A stretch of DNA of 64,000 nt, taken from Novosphingobium sp. GTDB lineage: Bacteria > Pseudomonadota > Alphaproteobacteria > Sphingomonadales > Sphingomonadaceae. Positions 8,559 to 17,024 of this stretch are shown here, piece by piece. The notes below the pieces were generated by a model. That model was not told the DNA's origin, made no database searches, and saw only the letters and a program-made list of their open reading frames with translations. The stretch spans positions 1-64,000 of the forward strand of contig NZ_JAUYRV010000010.1 of assembly GCF_030696665.1 (NCBI RefSeq), in the 5' to 3' direction. Both the position numbers and the translations under genes were made by a program. Positions within the stretch are counted from its first letter, which is position 1. Every line of letters begins with the position of its first letter.

Positions 8559-9769
8559 GCTTTGGGCACCTCGTTGGGCCGGGACGCGGGCAATCCGTCC
8601 TCCGAAAAAACGGGACCCAGGCCCGATACGATATGGTAGAGCGAACTGGCGGGCACTGGTCCGTTTTCAAAGCGACCGGTCGAGGCATCGCAGCGCTCGT
8701 GCCACAGCCCCTGCACCGGCACGTCCAGATAGCGTTGCAGCCAGGCCATTGCCGGGCCGGCCGGGCCAACCCCGCTGTCCGGTTGCACCAGACAGGCACG
8801 GAGCCATTCCGTCACCACCCAGATGCGGCATGTTGCATCACTGACGACTGGAGGGCCTGCCGCAGGAATTTGCAGGGCACCGAAAGGCAGACCTACCGCA
8901 CCGAAACCGCTAGCTCGCACAGTTTCCGCCAGTGCGGTAGGAATCCCGTCCGTACTTTCGACAGTAATGCCAAGACGCCGCGCTTCACCCAGCAGCCAAA
9001 TCCATTCAAAATGATGCCCCGGTTCGAAGGTTGGGCGATCAGGAGCGGCTAGGAGTTGCCACCCGTCGCCGAAAAACTCGAACAGGGCGCCGTTATTGCT
9101 GTCGTAGAAGTGCTTCTCGAAAAGGTTGATGAGATCGCGCGCTGCCAGAAAGAAGATTGGGTCGCGCACCAGTGGGACCCACGCGAGGCACGCTTCTAGT
9201 AAATGCATATGGGGGTTTTGCCGACGGGGCAGGACCGGCGGCAAAGACTCAAGGTAGCCGCCGGCCGAATGGGACATTTCGCCGGCAATCAATTGAAGCA
9301 CTTCACGCGCCTCATCTATCAGCGTGCTATCCCCTGTCAGCCGGTATGCAGCGGCCAAGGCAAACACAACGAAAGCGTGATCGTAAAGATCGCGAGTCTC
9401 GTCGAGCGGCACCCCTGCTAGCGTGGTGGAGCGAACAAACCCACCATGCGGATGGCGCAGACGGGTAAACAAATAGTCCAGACCGTGAAACACAACTGCT
9501 CGAGCATCGGGGACATGCCAACCAGCCATCTCGGCAAATACAAAGATCTGCCTCGCACAGACGCGCAGTCGCTTAAAATCGCACGCGTTTCTTGCGTCGT
9601 GGAAAGAGAGTTGGTCGAAAAAGCCTCCGCCATGACGATCTACTGATCGATCAAGCCACAAGGATGCAGCAGGCCCAACCAGCCATGCACGCAAAGCCTC
9701 GGAACCAGCGCTGACGTCGATCTTGCGAGCCTCAAAAGTGACCATTCGCTTCTTCAAATTATGATCCAT
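8555..9769 (-). CDS. AGE-family (N-acylglucosamine 2-epimerase-like) sugar epimerase/isomerase
   Basis: About 404 aa with the (alpha/alpha)6-barrel pattern of the AGE family. Family features include FFDQLSFHD, LYDHAFVVFALAAAY, the conserved NPHMHLLEACLAW and EPGHHFEWIWLL, whose His residues lie in the active site. Family members interconvert N-acylglucosamine/N-acylmannosamine, or mannose/fructose and their phosphates. In a heptose/mannose glycan operon a sugar 2-epimerase or mannose-type isomerase is plausible, but the substrate is inference. The frame is open to a TTG at 9835. I prefer ATG 9769; ATG 9745, with GAAGAAG upstream, is possible. It is the first gene of the hldE-gmhB-glycosyltransferase operon. 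Confidence 0.82.
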   Translation of the reverse strand: MDHNLKKRMVTFEARKIDVSAGSEALRAWLVGPAASLWLDRSVDRHGGGFFDQLSFHDARNACDFKRLRVCARQIFVFAEMAGWHVPDARAVVFHGLDYLFTRLRHPHGGFVRSTTLAGVPLDETRDLYDHAFVVFALAAAYRLTGDSTLIDEAREVLQLIAGEMSHSAGGYLESLPPVLPRRQNPHMHLLEACLAWVPLVRDPIFFLAARDLINLFEKHFYDSNNGALFEFFGDGWQLLAAPDRPTFEPGHHFEWIWLLGEARRLGITVESTDGIPTALAETVRASGFGAVGLPFGALQIPAAGPPVVSDATCRIWVVTEWLRACLVQPDSGVGPAGPAMAWLQRYLDVPVQGLWHERCDASTGRFENGPVPASSLYHIVSGLGPVFSEDGLPASRPNEVPKA

Positions 9770-10120
9770 GGCGATTGGCCATTGCCACACTTGTGCGGAT
9801 TGAGCGTAGCTCAGACCCTTCCAAATCCGACACAATACTTAAGCGGCTGGTGACAAACCTATGATCTGCAACGCAGATCGTACAAATCTATAAGTCAAAA
9901 AGAAACTATGCTGACGAACTTTGCTTGTCAACCGAACTGCTCCTTTACATCGGCGCTGAACGCCTTTGCCGTATCCGGCCGGAAAGGCTGCCTACGCCCC
10001 GTCTGCCCAGTGTGAGTTTTGCAAAGCCAGTGGCGAGCGATGAACTGTTTAGCAAATGCGACGATATTGTGGCGGTGGAGCAAGCGTCGTGATCGGCCCG
10101 GCGTTTCGCGTCGAGGTCAA
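9770..10120. other. Intergenic region with perfect inverted repeat, no gene
   Basis: About 350 nt between the AGE gene and the DUF5672 gene, both on the minus strand. No convincing ORF is seen. It is AT-richer than its flanks and probably holds the promoter of the AGE-hldE-gmhB operon. Its one clear structure is the GATCTGC/GCAGATC dyad, listed separately. Confidence 0.5.
9863..9879. repeat. Perfect 7+7 inverted repeat (GATCTGC-AAC-GCAGATC)
   Basis: GATCTGC, a 3-nt AAC spacer and GCAGATC form a perfect dyad about 95 nt upstream of the AGE start codon. It could be an operator or a small hairpin. It has no T-run, so a terminator is unlikely. Confidence 0.4.
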
Positions 10121-10873
10121 TCAACGATCGTGGATGCGGTCCCACAGCATCCGCGCCGCACGCTGAAAGCCATCGGGGTTCTGCACCGTTTCGCGCAGGA
10201 TCGCGCCGAAATCGTGCCAGATCGTCCCGCGGTCATCGAGGCTGCGATACACGCTCCAGAACGCATCCATCCCGATCGCGCGGGGCATGTTCCACGCGCC
10301 GTGATAACCGAAACAGGCGCGCGGATCGCCCGTGCGCTCGGCCGCAAACTGGTCTGCGATGGCCTTGGAAGCAAAGCGCATTCCCATGCTTTCCAGCCAC
10401 GGGCGATTGGTGCGGCCAATCGCCACGTCTTCCGGGTGATGCGCGTCAAACGCCTCGTCACGGCACATGTCCAGCAAGCGGCGGCTGCGCAACGAGAACC
10501 CGCCATTGCCCACATCGTGCCCATCGCCGAACTGCGGCCAACTTGCGCCGACATAGTCGTAGTCCAGAAACGCCGGCCGCCAGCTTTCTGCGTTGACGAC
10601 GTGGCCATCCCATTGCGTCACGAGGCAGTGGGACGTTCCGATATGGTCCGGCAGGGTTGCCAGCAGAAACGCGGAGTAGGCCTTCGACGATGTCAGCCGA
10701 TCGATCAGCACGATTTCGATCCTGTCATCATCAAGTTGCAACCGGACATCGGTGAACAGCTTCACCGCGCCGAAGTCCGCCTGCGCCATGGACGTTGTCA
10801 GCGCCTGCACCGTGGCAGCGACGTTGATCGAAGTGACGGCGCACAGTGTGACATCGGGGAGAGCAAGCCGCAT
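10121..10873 (-). CDS. DUF5672-family protein, glycosyltransferase-associated
   Basis: About 250 aa, recognised as DUF5672-like from LPDVTLCAVTSINVAATV at the start, the strand LVTQWDGHVV, and the FLDYDYVGASWP and VGNGGFSLRSRR blocks. Proteins of this family sit in polysaccharide loci and resemble nucleotide-sugar transferases; the enzymatic role is not established. ATG 10873 is chosen because it follows the stop of the upstream GT2 gene by a few nucleotides and has GGGGA upstream; the frame is open to a GTG at 10975. It lies in an operon with the GT2 gene, so both may decorate the same glycan. Confidence 0.75.
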   Translation of the reverse strand: MRLALPDVTLCAVTSINVAATVQALTTSMAQADFGAVKLFTDVRLQLDDDRIEIVLIDRLTSSKAYSAFLLATLPDHIGTSHCLVTQWDGHVVNAESWRPAFLDYDYVGASWPQFGDGHDVGNGGFSLRSRRLLDMCRDEAFDAHHPEDVAIGRTNRPWLESMGMRFASKAIADQFAAERTGDPRACFGYHGAWNMPRAIGMDAFWSVYRSLDDRGTIWHDFGAILRETVQNPDGFQRAARMLWDRIHDR

Positions 10874-10878
10874 GATCT

Positions 10879-12474
10879 TCAATCCCCGGCGCGCACAGAA
10901 AACAACTCGCTGTACCGGCTCAGTTGCGGGTGGTGGAAAGGATCGACGTCCTTTGTGAAATCGCCTGTGCCCCACAGCGCCTTGAGCGCTTCCAGTTCGG
11001 CGGCAAAGCGGGCCGCGCCCTCCGGATCGCGATCAAACCCGCGTGATACCGATTCATGGTGGATCAGTCTTGCGCGCGGCTCGTACAGTGATTGCCACCC
11101 GCGCGCATTCAGCCGCATGCAGAAATCGACATCGTTGAAGGCAACGGCAAAGCGTTCCTCATCCAACCCGCCCACAGCCTCGAAGCGGGACCGCCGCACG
11201 ACAAGGCAGGCTGCTGTCACGGCGGAAACAAACTGCGGCAACGCGTGCCGCCGGAAATAGCCAAGGTCGTCCGGCCGCAGAAACCGATGCGCATGCGCAG
11301 CGCCGCCGCAAATGCCCAGCACGACGCCGGCGTGCTGGATGCGGCCATCGGGATAAAGCAACTGCGCGCCGACTGCGCCTACCTCGGGGCGCAGAGCCTG
11401 CTGCACCATCGCCGTGAGCCAGCCCGGATCGACAATTTCAATGTCGTTGTTGAGCAGGCACAGCACCTCTCCCTCCGCAATCTGCGCAGCGCGGTTGTTG
11501 AGGCGCGAGAAGTTGAAGGCACCATCGTCACGCAGGACGCGAAAACGCCGGCTATCGAGGCCCGCAAGCCATTCCAGCGTTGCCGGATCGTCACTGCCGT
11601 TGTCGACGATGACAACCTCGAAATCGGGGTAGTCGGTCCGTTCCAGCCCGCCGATGCACGTGCTCAGCAGGTCCAGCCGGTTGCGCGTCGGCACGATTAC
11701 GGTCACTTTCGGAACAGGCACTTTCGGCAATGCCGCTGATTCACTCACCAGCCTGCCGTGGTCGACCGCATCCTTGCGCTCTTGTCGGTGATGCAGGACA
11801 TGAGGAATACGCTCCGGCAGCGCGCCCGGTGAGGCCAGAGCTGCGGCCAGCAAGCGTTCCGCCCAACCCGCACCTGCCTCGGCGGCACGCGAAGTTTCGG
11901 CAGCATCGACGCGGACCATGCAGGCACCTGTCAGGTAGTCGAAATGGCAGTGTAGTTCGGCATTCCACGAGGGCTTGAAATGCGGCGAATGGCGCCGCCC
12001 ATGCCGATCCATCAGATCGTCGTCGGCATAAAGTACAGTCGCACAGGTCGTGCTTGCTGCCCTGCGATAAACAGAGATGGCATTTGCATGCAGCCGATCG
12101 CCTGCACGCAACGGCATGATCCAGGGATCCCCGCTCCAGTCGATGCAATTCACCACATCGTTCAGCGATCCATCCCGAATCGCATATGCGCAGGCCCCCT
12201 GTTCCATCGCGCACTGCACGGTATTTGAATCGCCCTCGCCTGCCTCGAGCAGAACAACTATCTGCACCGAAGCGGACCGATCCACAGGCGGGGCGGGTTC
12301 GTCCAACAGCCACAATCGATAGGCCTGTGGCGTGGCGCCCAGCATAGCCGCAAACCGTGTCCTGGCGCGCAGACGCTTGCCCAGGATGTACCACCACGCT
12401 GCTGCCAGCCACGCCGCAGGGTCCCGGCGCGCGGCATTCAGGTGAGCGATGATTTTCAACCCGAAACCGTTCAT
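10879..12474 (-). CDS. GT2-family glycosyltransferase
   Basis: About 531 aa. The GT2 domain starts near residue 257 with VIVPTRNRLDLL, has VIVDNGSDD for nucleotide binding, and CLLNNDIEIVDPGW near 340 as the DxD-equivalent metal site, then GRIQHAGVV and GFDEER-like acceptor segments (GGLDEERFAVAFNDVDFC). The N-terminal 230 residues look like a second, degraded GT2-type domain (VQIVVLLEAGEGDS, TVLYADDD), giving the tandem form common in rhamnan/O-antigen transferases. ATG 12474 is preferred to the TTG at 12558. It is transcribed away from the Wza-type export gene, with a shared upstream region of about 190 nt. Confidence 0.85.
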   Translation of the reverse strand: MNGFGLKIIAHLNAARRDPAAWLAAAWWYILGKRLRARTRFAAMLGATPQAYRLWLLDEPAPPVDRSASVQIVVLLEAGEGDSNTVQCAMEQGACAYAIRDGSLNDVVNCIDWSGDPWIMPLRAGDRLHANAISVYRRAASTTCATVLYADDDLMDRHGRRHSPHFKPSWNAELHCHFDYLTGACMVRVDAAETSRAAEAGAGWAERLLAAALASPGALPERIPHVLHHRQERKDAVDHGRLVSESAALPKVPVPKVTVIVPTRNRLDLLSTCIGGLERTDYPDFEVVIVDNGSDDPATLEWLAGLDSRRFRVLRDDGAFNFSRLNNRAAQIAEGEVLCLLNNDIEIVDPGWLTAMVQQALRPEVGAVGAQLLYPDGRIQHAGVVLGICGGAAHAHRFLRPDDLGYFRRHALPQFVSAVTAACLVVRRSRFEAVGGLDEERFAVAFNDVDFCMRLNARGWQSLYEPRARLIHHESVSRGFDRDPEGAARFAAELEALKALWGTGDFTKDVDPFHHPQLSRYSELFSVRAGD

Positions 12475-12662
12475 CGCCTGTGGCAACCCTTGCCGTCCCT
12501 TGCTGTGGAATGCTGTGCCATAGTCGTTAGCAGCTTCATCGTCTTGCGAAAGTGCCAAGCTGCAGATGACCTCGCCGCACCGCTATTGCAGCACCGGCGA
12601 AGATGGTGCTACCGGCTCCGGTCAGATCTGGTAACGCCAACCGAGTACCCCCTGCAATGCAA

Positions 12663-13790
12663 ATGAAGTTCATTGCCAACATATGCCTACTTGCAGGGCT
12701 TGCCGGGTGCGCTTCCCTTCCGACCAGCGGTCCGACGGGCAAGCAGATCGAGCAGAGCCTGCGCCTTCCCGATGGCAAGCTGCCGATCCAGATCATCGAA
12801 GTCGGCTCGCTCGACGAAGTGCCGACGGCGCGGCCAGTGGCTGCAACCGGCAACCTGCCCGATCTTGCGGCACCGCCAACCGATATGGTCGGGCCGGGCG
12901 ACGTGCTGGACATCAGCATCTACGAAGCCGGGGTCACCCTGTTTTCGTCGGGCGGTGGCGGAGCCGAAAACGCGATGGTCGGCGTTAACCCCGGCGTGCA
13001 GGTGCAAAAGCTCCCGCCCAGCCGCGTCGATGACAATGGCGACATCACCATCCCTTACGGCGGAAAGCTGCGCGTTCTGGGTCGCACCGTCGGTGAAGTC
13101 GAGGGGCAGATCCAGCGTGCCCTGCGTGGCCTGTCGCAGAACCCCAAAGTGCTGGTCACGCTCAGCGAGTCCATTACCAATTCTGTTATTGTCAGTGGCG
13201 AAGTTAACCGCCCTGGCAGGTTGGTGCTGCAGACCAATCACGAGACGCTGTCAGACGTTGTCGCGCTTGCCGGGGGCTATCGCGGCAATGCGCGCGATCT
13301 CATCCTGCGGGTCATTCGCCAGAGCCGCACTGTCGATATCCGCTTCAATGCACTGATCGACAATCCGGGGTTTGACGTGCCGGCCTATCCCGGTGATCGG
13401 TTCATGCTCATCCAAGCGCCACAATCCTATTCAGTGCTCGGCGCGCCCGGAAAGGTGGAACAGTTCGGCTTCTCGCGCTCGAGCGTGTCCCTGGCAGAAG
13501 CGATGGCTTCGGCAGGCGGAGTCAGCGCCGGGTCCGGCGATCCCGCTGCCATTTTCCTGTTCCGTTACGTCAAGAATGAAGCCGGCGCCGATACGCCGGT
13601 GGTCTATCACGTTAACATGATGAAGGCAGGCTCCTACCTCCTCGCCCAGCGCTTTGCCATGCAGGATCAGGATGTGCTGTATATCGGCAATGCCACTGCG
13701 AACCAGCCGAGCAAGCTGCTCAACCTTGTCAGCCAGCTGTTCACGCCACTGGTGACAGTGACCGCGGCAGTCCAGACCTTGCAGAATTGA
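12663..13790 (+). CDS. Wza/GumB-type polysaccharide export outer-membrane lipoprotein
   Basis: About 375 aa. The N-terminus is a lipoprotein signal (MKFIANICLLAGLAGC, lipobox LAGC). Residues 70-190 form the poly-export domain (MVGPGDVLDISIYEAG, then DDNGDITIPYGGKLRVLG), followed by SLBB repeats (VIVSGEVNRPGRLVL, VLGAPGKVEQFGFS, LAEAMASAGGV). Such proteins form the outer-membrane exit channel for capsule or exopolysaccharide. No Wzc kinase, Wzx or Wzy is in the window, so the rest of the export machine lies elsewhere. An ATG two codons upstream (12657) is an equally possible start. It is the only plus-strand gene of the glycan region. Confidence 0.9.
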   Translation: MKFIANICLLAGLAGCASLPTSGPTGKQIEQSLRLPDGKLPIQIIEVGSLDEVPTARPVAATGNLPDLAAPPTDMVGPGDVLDISIYEAGVTLFSSGGGGAENAMVGVNPGVQVQKLPPSRVDDNGDITIPYGGKLRVLGRTVGEVEGQIQRALRGLSQNPKVLVTLSESITNSVIVSGEVNRPGRLVLQTNHETLSDVVALAGGYRGNARDLILRVIRQSRTVDIRFNALIDNPGFDVPAYPGDRFMLIQAPQSYSVLGAPGKVEQFGFSRSSVSLAEAMASAGGVSAGSGDPAAIFLFRYVKNEAGADTPVVYHVNMMKAGSYLLAQRFAMQDQDVLYIGNATANQPSKLLNLVSQLFTPLVTVTAAVQTLQN

Positions 13791-13823
13791 GCCTCGCCAT
13801 AGCCGGGCTGTTCACAGCCAGCG

Positions 13824-14627
13824 TCAGCCGGGCACGACGACCAGACAATCGCCGGATGTTCCCAGATCGAGGTCCTTGAAGGATCGCGCCAACCCGCACT
13901 CAGCGGGCTGAAGCTGTACGCCACCCACATCCACGCCGTGTAAAAGCGGGATCACGAGGCATGGGCCCTGATGATCCGTGGTCGCAAGGTCCGGCGACGC
14001 GGCGGTCAGCAGTTGCACCGAGAAGTACTTACCGTTGGCCAATGCACAGCTTTCCTGGCCGGCTACATGCAACCGCAGCGCCGCGTCATGCGGCCCCCCC
14101 TTCGCCACTTGCAGCCCTTGTTCCAGATGCAGTTCGCGCGGGCGGCCATAGTCATATAGCCGATAGGTGATGTCGCTGTTCTGCTGGATCTCGATGAGGC
14201 TAACGCCCGCGCCGATCGCATGAACGGTTCCGGCCGGAATGTAGAAGAAATCCCCGCGCTGCACCGGAAACCATTCCATCAGCTGCTCGATGCTGCCATC
14301 GAGCGCCGCTGCGCGCATGGCCTCGCTGTCGATCTCCTGCTTGAAACCGATGCCCAGCGCAGCGCCCGGCTCGGCATCGATCACCAGCCAGCATTCCTCC
14401 TTGCCACGATCACTTTCGCCCAGTGCCTTGGCTTGCGCATCATCGGGATGAACCTGCACCGAAAGCTTCTCGCTGGTGAAGATGTATTTCACCAGAATAT
14501 CGGGCATTTCCGGCGGCGGAACAAACCACACTTCACCGATGCGCTTGCCCTCCGGCACGTCGAACTGGGGGGGAAGGACATCCTTGCCCCACGGCTTTTC
14601 GACGATCTTCGTGGGCAGGCGAGTCAC
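13824..14627 (-). CDS. manA: Class I mannose-6-phosphate isomerase-like protein
   Basis: A 267-aa cupin-type phosphomannose isomerase interconverting fructose 6-phosphate and mannose 6-phosphate. The zinc site is visible as VQVHPDD plus EECWLVID and YIPAGTVHAIGAG; the IEIQQNSDITYRLYDYGR block is the family signature. It is shorter than E. coli ManA (391 aa) and belongs to the compact form. The GTG start at 14627 overlaps the manC stop (GTGA), with AGGAG about 10 nt upstream; the frame is open further, but that stretch lies inside manC. With manC it supplies GDP-mannose for the adjacent glycan genes. Confidence 0.87.
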   Translation of the reverse strand: MTRLPTKIVEKPWGKDVLPPQFDVPEGKRIGEVWFVPPPEMPDILVKYIFTSEKLSVQVHPDDAQAKALGESDRGKEECWLVIDAEPGAALGIGFKQEIDSEAMRAAALDGSIEQLMEWFPVQRGDFFYIPAGTVHAIGAGVSLIEIQQNSDITYRLYDYGRPRELHLEQGLQVAKGGPHDAALRLHVAGQESCALANGKYFSVQLLTAASPDLATTDHQGPCLVIPLLHGVDVGGVQLQPAECGLARSFKDLDLGTSGDCLVVVPG

Positions 14628-15664
14628 TGGTTGGCGGCTCCTGAAAGCTTCCCCACATTCTGCGCGCCCGCTGTGGTGCAGACCAGCACTTCGTTGCCAT
14701 CCACCACCACGATCAGGTCCGATGCACCGACGACCGATACGCGCGGCCCATCGCTGACCACCAGCACGTTGCTGCAATCCTTGAGCTCGGCCGCGCCGTT
14801 CACGGCATTGCCTGCATCGTCACGCTCCAGCGCTTCATGCAGGGCCTGCCAGTTGCCGATGTCCGACCATGCCATGACCGCCGGGACCATTGCTGCGCGG
14901 TCGGTGTTTTCCATCACGGCATAGTCCACCGATTCGCTCGGCACGCTGGCAAAGGCTGCAGCGTCGGGATGGAAGCGCTGGCCATCGCTGGTCCCGGCGG
15001 CGACAGACGCGCGCACCGCATCGAGAATAAGCGGCCGGTGGCGCCCAAGCTCGTCAAGGAACGTGCCTGCGCGAAATGCGAATATCCCGCCATTCCACGC
15101 ATACTCACCGCTCGACAGGAATTCCATGGCGCGCGCCAGATCGGGCTTTTCGACAAAGCGCTCGACCCGGAACGCGCCGTCTTCGCCAATCGCCGAACCC
15201 TGTTTCAGATAGCCAAAGCCGGTTTCGGGTGCCGTCGGAGCGATCCCGAACGAGACCAGCCAACCTTGCGCCGCCAGTGCCGCTGCCTGCTTTGCTGCGG
15301 CGCGAAACGCATCGCAATCGCCGATATGGTGATCGCTCGGGCACACCAGCATCACCGCGTCCTCGGGCAGGGACAGCGCGGCAAGCGCAATGGCTGCGGC
15401 CGTATTGCGGCCTTCGGGCTCCACAATGATCCGGGTGTTTGCGCGATCGGGCAACTGCTCTTCGACATGGGCAAGATGCGCCGCACCGGTCACTACCGTG
15501 GGCGCAGCAAAGCCGTCATCACGACTGCAACGAAGCACAGTGGCGGTGAACAGCGTGGTATCACCAACAAGCGGCAGAAACGGTTTGGGCTTTTGCTTGC
15601 GTGATCGCGGCCACAGCCTGGTCCCACTTCCCCCGCAGAGCACAACAGGAACAATGTCGATCAT
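14624..15664 (-). CDS. manC: Mannose-1-phosphate guanylyltransferase
   Basis: A 346-aa nucleotidyltransferase making GDP-mannose from mannose 1-phosphate and GTP. The N-terminal signature VVLCGGSGTRLWPRSR is followed by KPFLPLVG. The second signature FVEKPD lies near residue 165, and DYAVMENTD with WSDIGNWQAL is typical of GMPs. It lacks the C-terminal isomerase domain of bifunctional ManC; that activity is supplied by the coupled manA downstream. ATG 15664 is chosen, since the open frame to a TTG at 15706 adds only non-conserved residues. Confidence 0.92.
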   Translation of the reverse strand: MIDIVPVVLCGGSGTRLWPRSRKQKPKPFLPLVGDTTLFTATVLRCSRDDGFAAPTVVTGAAHLAHVEEQLPDRANTRIIVEPEGRNTAAAIALAALSLPEDAVMLVCPSDHHIGDCDAFRAAAKQAAALAAQGWLVSFGIAPTAPETGFGYLKQGSAIGEDGAFRVERFVEKPDLARAMEFLSSGEYAWNGGIFAFRAGTFLDELGRHRPLILDAVRASVAAGTSDGQRFHPDAAAFASVPSESVDYAVMENTDRAAMVPAVMAWSDIGNWQALHEALERDDAGNAVNGAAELKDCSNVLVVSDGPRVSVVGASDLIVVVDGNEVLVCTTAGAQNVGKLSGAANQ

Positions 15665-15737
15665 CTTCAGCCCGAATGAGAGTTTCTGTGACAGACCGCA
15701 GCACAAGAATGCTGCATATGCGAAATTGCGATACGCA

Positions 15738-17024
15738 CTAGGGGATTTCTTGCATCAAGGCCAGCAACTCCGATATGGATTGAGTTGCAAAGCCCACTGC
15801 GCTATCCGAAATTCCATAGGGAACAAGCAGTTGTTCTTCGATTAGCAGCGCACCGCAGGTGTAGACCACGTTCGGAACATAGCCAAATCGGTCCCCATCA
15901 GTGGCGGTCAGGATGGGTTTGACGGACCGCGCGATTACCTTTGACGGATCATCCCGGTCAAGCAGCGCACATCCCACGGCATAGCGCCGCATCGCGCCGA
16001 CCCCGTGCGTCAAAAGAAGCCAGCCCTCATCAGTCAGGATCGGGCTGCCGCAATTGCCGATCTGCACGAATTCCCACGGGAATTCGGGCTCCATCAGCAA
16101 CACGCCTTCGTCGTCCCAATGTTCTAGGCTGTTCGAGCGCAGCAGATAGAGGTTCTTGCCGTCCTGCCGCCCGACCATGCAGTATTGCCCGTCGATCTTT
16201 TGCGGGAACAGCGCCATGCCTTTGTTGCGCGCTGCGCGGCCCGCAATAGGTTCGAGAACGATGCGCCGGAAATCGCGCGTGCGCAGCAGTTCGGACCGGA
16301 TCGATGAGCCTGAATAGGCGGTGTAGGTGCCGATCCACTCATAATCGCCATCGCCGTGATCGAAGCGGACGAGGCGCAAATCCTCCAGCCCGCCCGCCTG
16401 CTTTTCGGTAATCGGGAAGATCACGCTATTGGTCAGCGTGCTGTTGGCATGGCGGTGCACAGTGACTGCACATTCCCCGTTGCGGCAGGCTGCCGCACTG
16501 TCATCCGGCAACATCGAGGTGGCGAAATGGCTTTGCGGCCATAAATCGAAGCTGCCGTCCGGCTTGGCAATGCCTTCGCGAAACACGATGGAACTGATGT
16601 GCCCTTCACCCACCGCGCGCAGGCTCATGACAAAGCGCACTGCACCGTCGTTCATGCCCGACTGGTCGGGATGAGGCACGATGCTCGGGTTCATCAGCGC
16701 CGCTGCGGCATAAGTGTATTCGTGGCAGAAATACGCCCCGATCAGCCGCTTGCGGGCCAGCGAAATCGGTGTTGCGTGCAATTCCAGCATGTCTTCGATT
16801 TCGTCATAGCGCTCTTCGAACAGTTGCTCGGTCTGCCAGTGGCGCTCGGCAAAGTCGCGCAGCACTTCGGCGTACTCGGTTGCGGCCTGCGCTTCGGACA
16901 AGCCGATGACATCTGCCACCAGCTTGGCTGCGCGGGCACGATCGCCGCCCATGCCCTGCCAGCCTAGATGAAAGGGACGAAGCACCAACCGCGATGGGTC
17001 GGCATGCAATCTCAGATCAAGCAC
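15738..17024 (-). CDS. Glycoside hydrolase family 130-like protein (beta-mannoside phosphorylase family)
   Basis: About 428 aa. The middle and C-terminal parts follow the five-bladed propeller of GH130 (EGHISSIVFREG, EDLRLVRFDHGDGDYEWIGTYTAY, KNKGMALFPQKI-like RNKGMALFPQKIDGQY, and the final YGISDSAVGFA). GH130 enzymes phosphorolyse or hydrolyse beta-mannosides. This long N-terminal variant is often encoded next to a GT4 fusion, as here, and may act in making or trimming a mannose-containing glycan rather than in catabolism (inference). The GTG at 17024 overlaps the upstream stop by 8 nt; a GTG at 17042 is the other possible start. manC and manA follow. Confidence 0.8.
   Translation of the reverse strand: MLDLRLHADPSRLVLRPFHLGWQGMGGDRARAAKLVADVIGLSEAQAATEYAEVLRDFAERHWQTEQLFEERYDEIEDMLELHATPISLARKRLIGAYFCHEYTYAAAALMNPSIVPHPDQSGMNDGAVRFVMSLRAVGEGHISSIVFREGIAKPDGSFDLWPQSHFATSMLPDDSAAACRNGECAVTVHRHANSTLTNSVIFPITEKQAGGLEDLRLVRFDHGDGDYEWIGTYTAYSGSSIRSELLRTRDFRRIVLEPIAGRAARNKGMALFPQKIDGQYCMVGRQDGKNLYLLRSNSLEHWDDEGVLLMEPEFPWEFVQIGNCGSPILTDEGWLLLTHGVGAMRRYAVGCALLDRDDPSKVIARSVKPILTATDGDRFGYVPNVVYTCGALLIEEQLLVPYGISDSAVGFATQSISELLALMQEIP

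Noticed and set aside
10019..11260. A 413-codon plus-strand ORF
   Set aside because: It lies opposite two well-supported genes (DUF5672 and GT2 proteins) and shows no domain.
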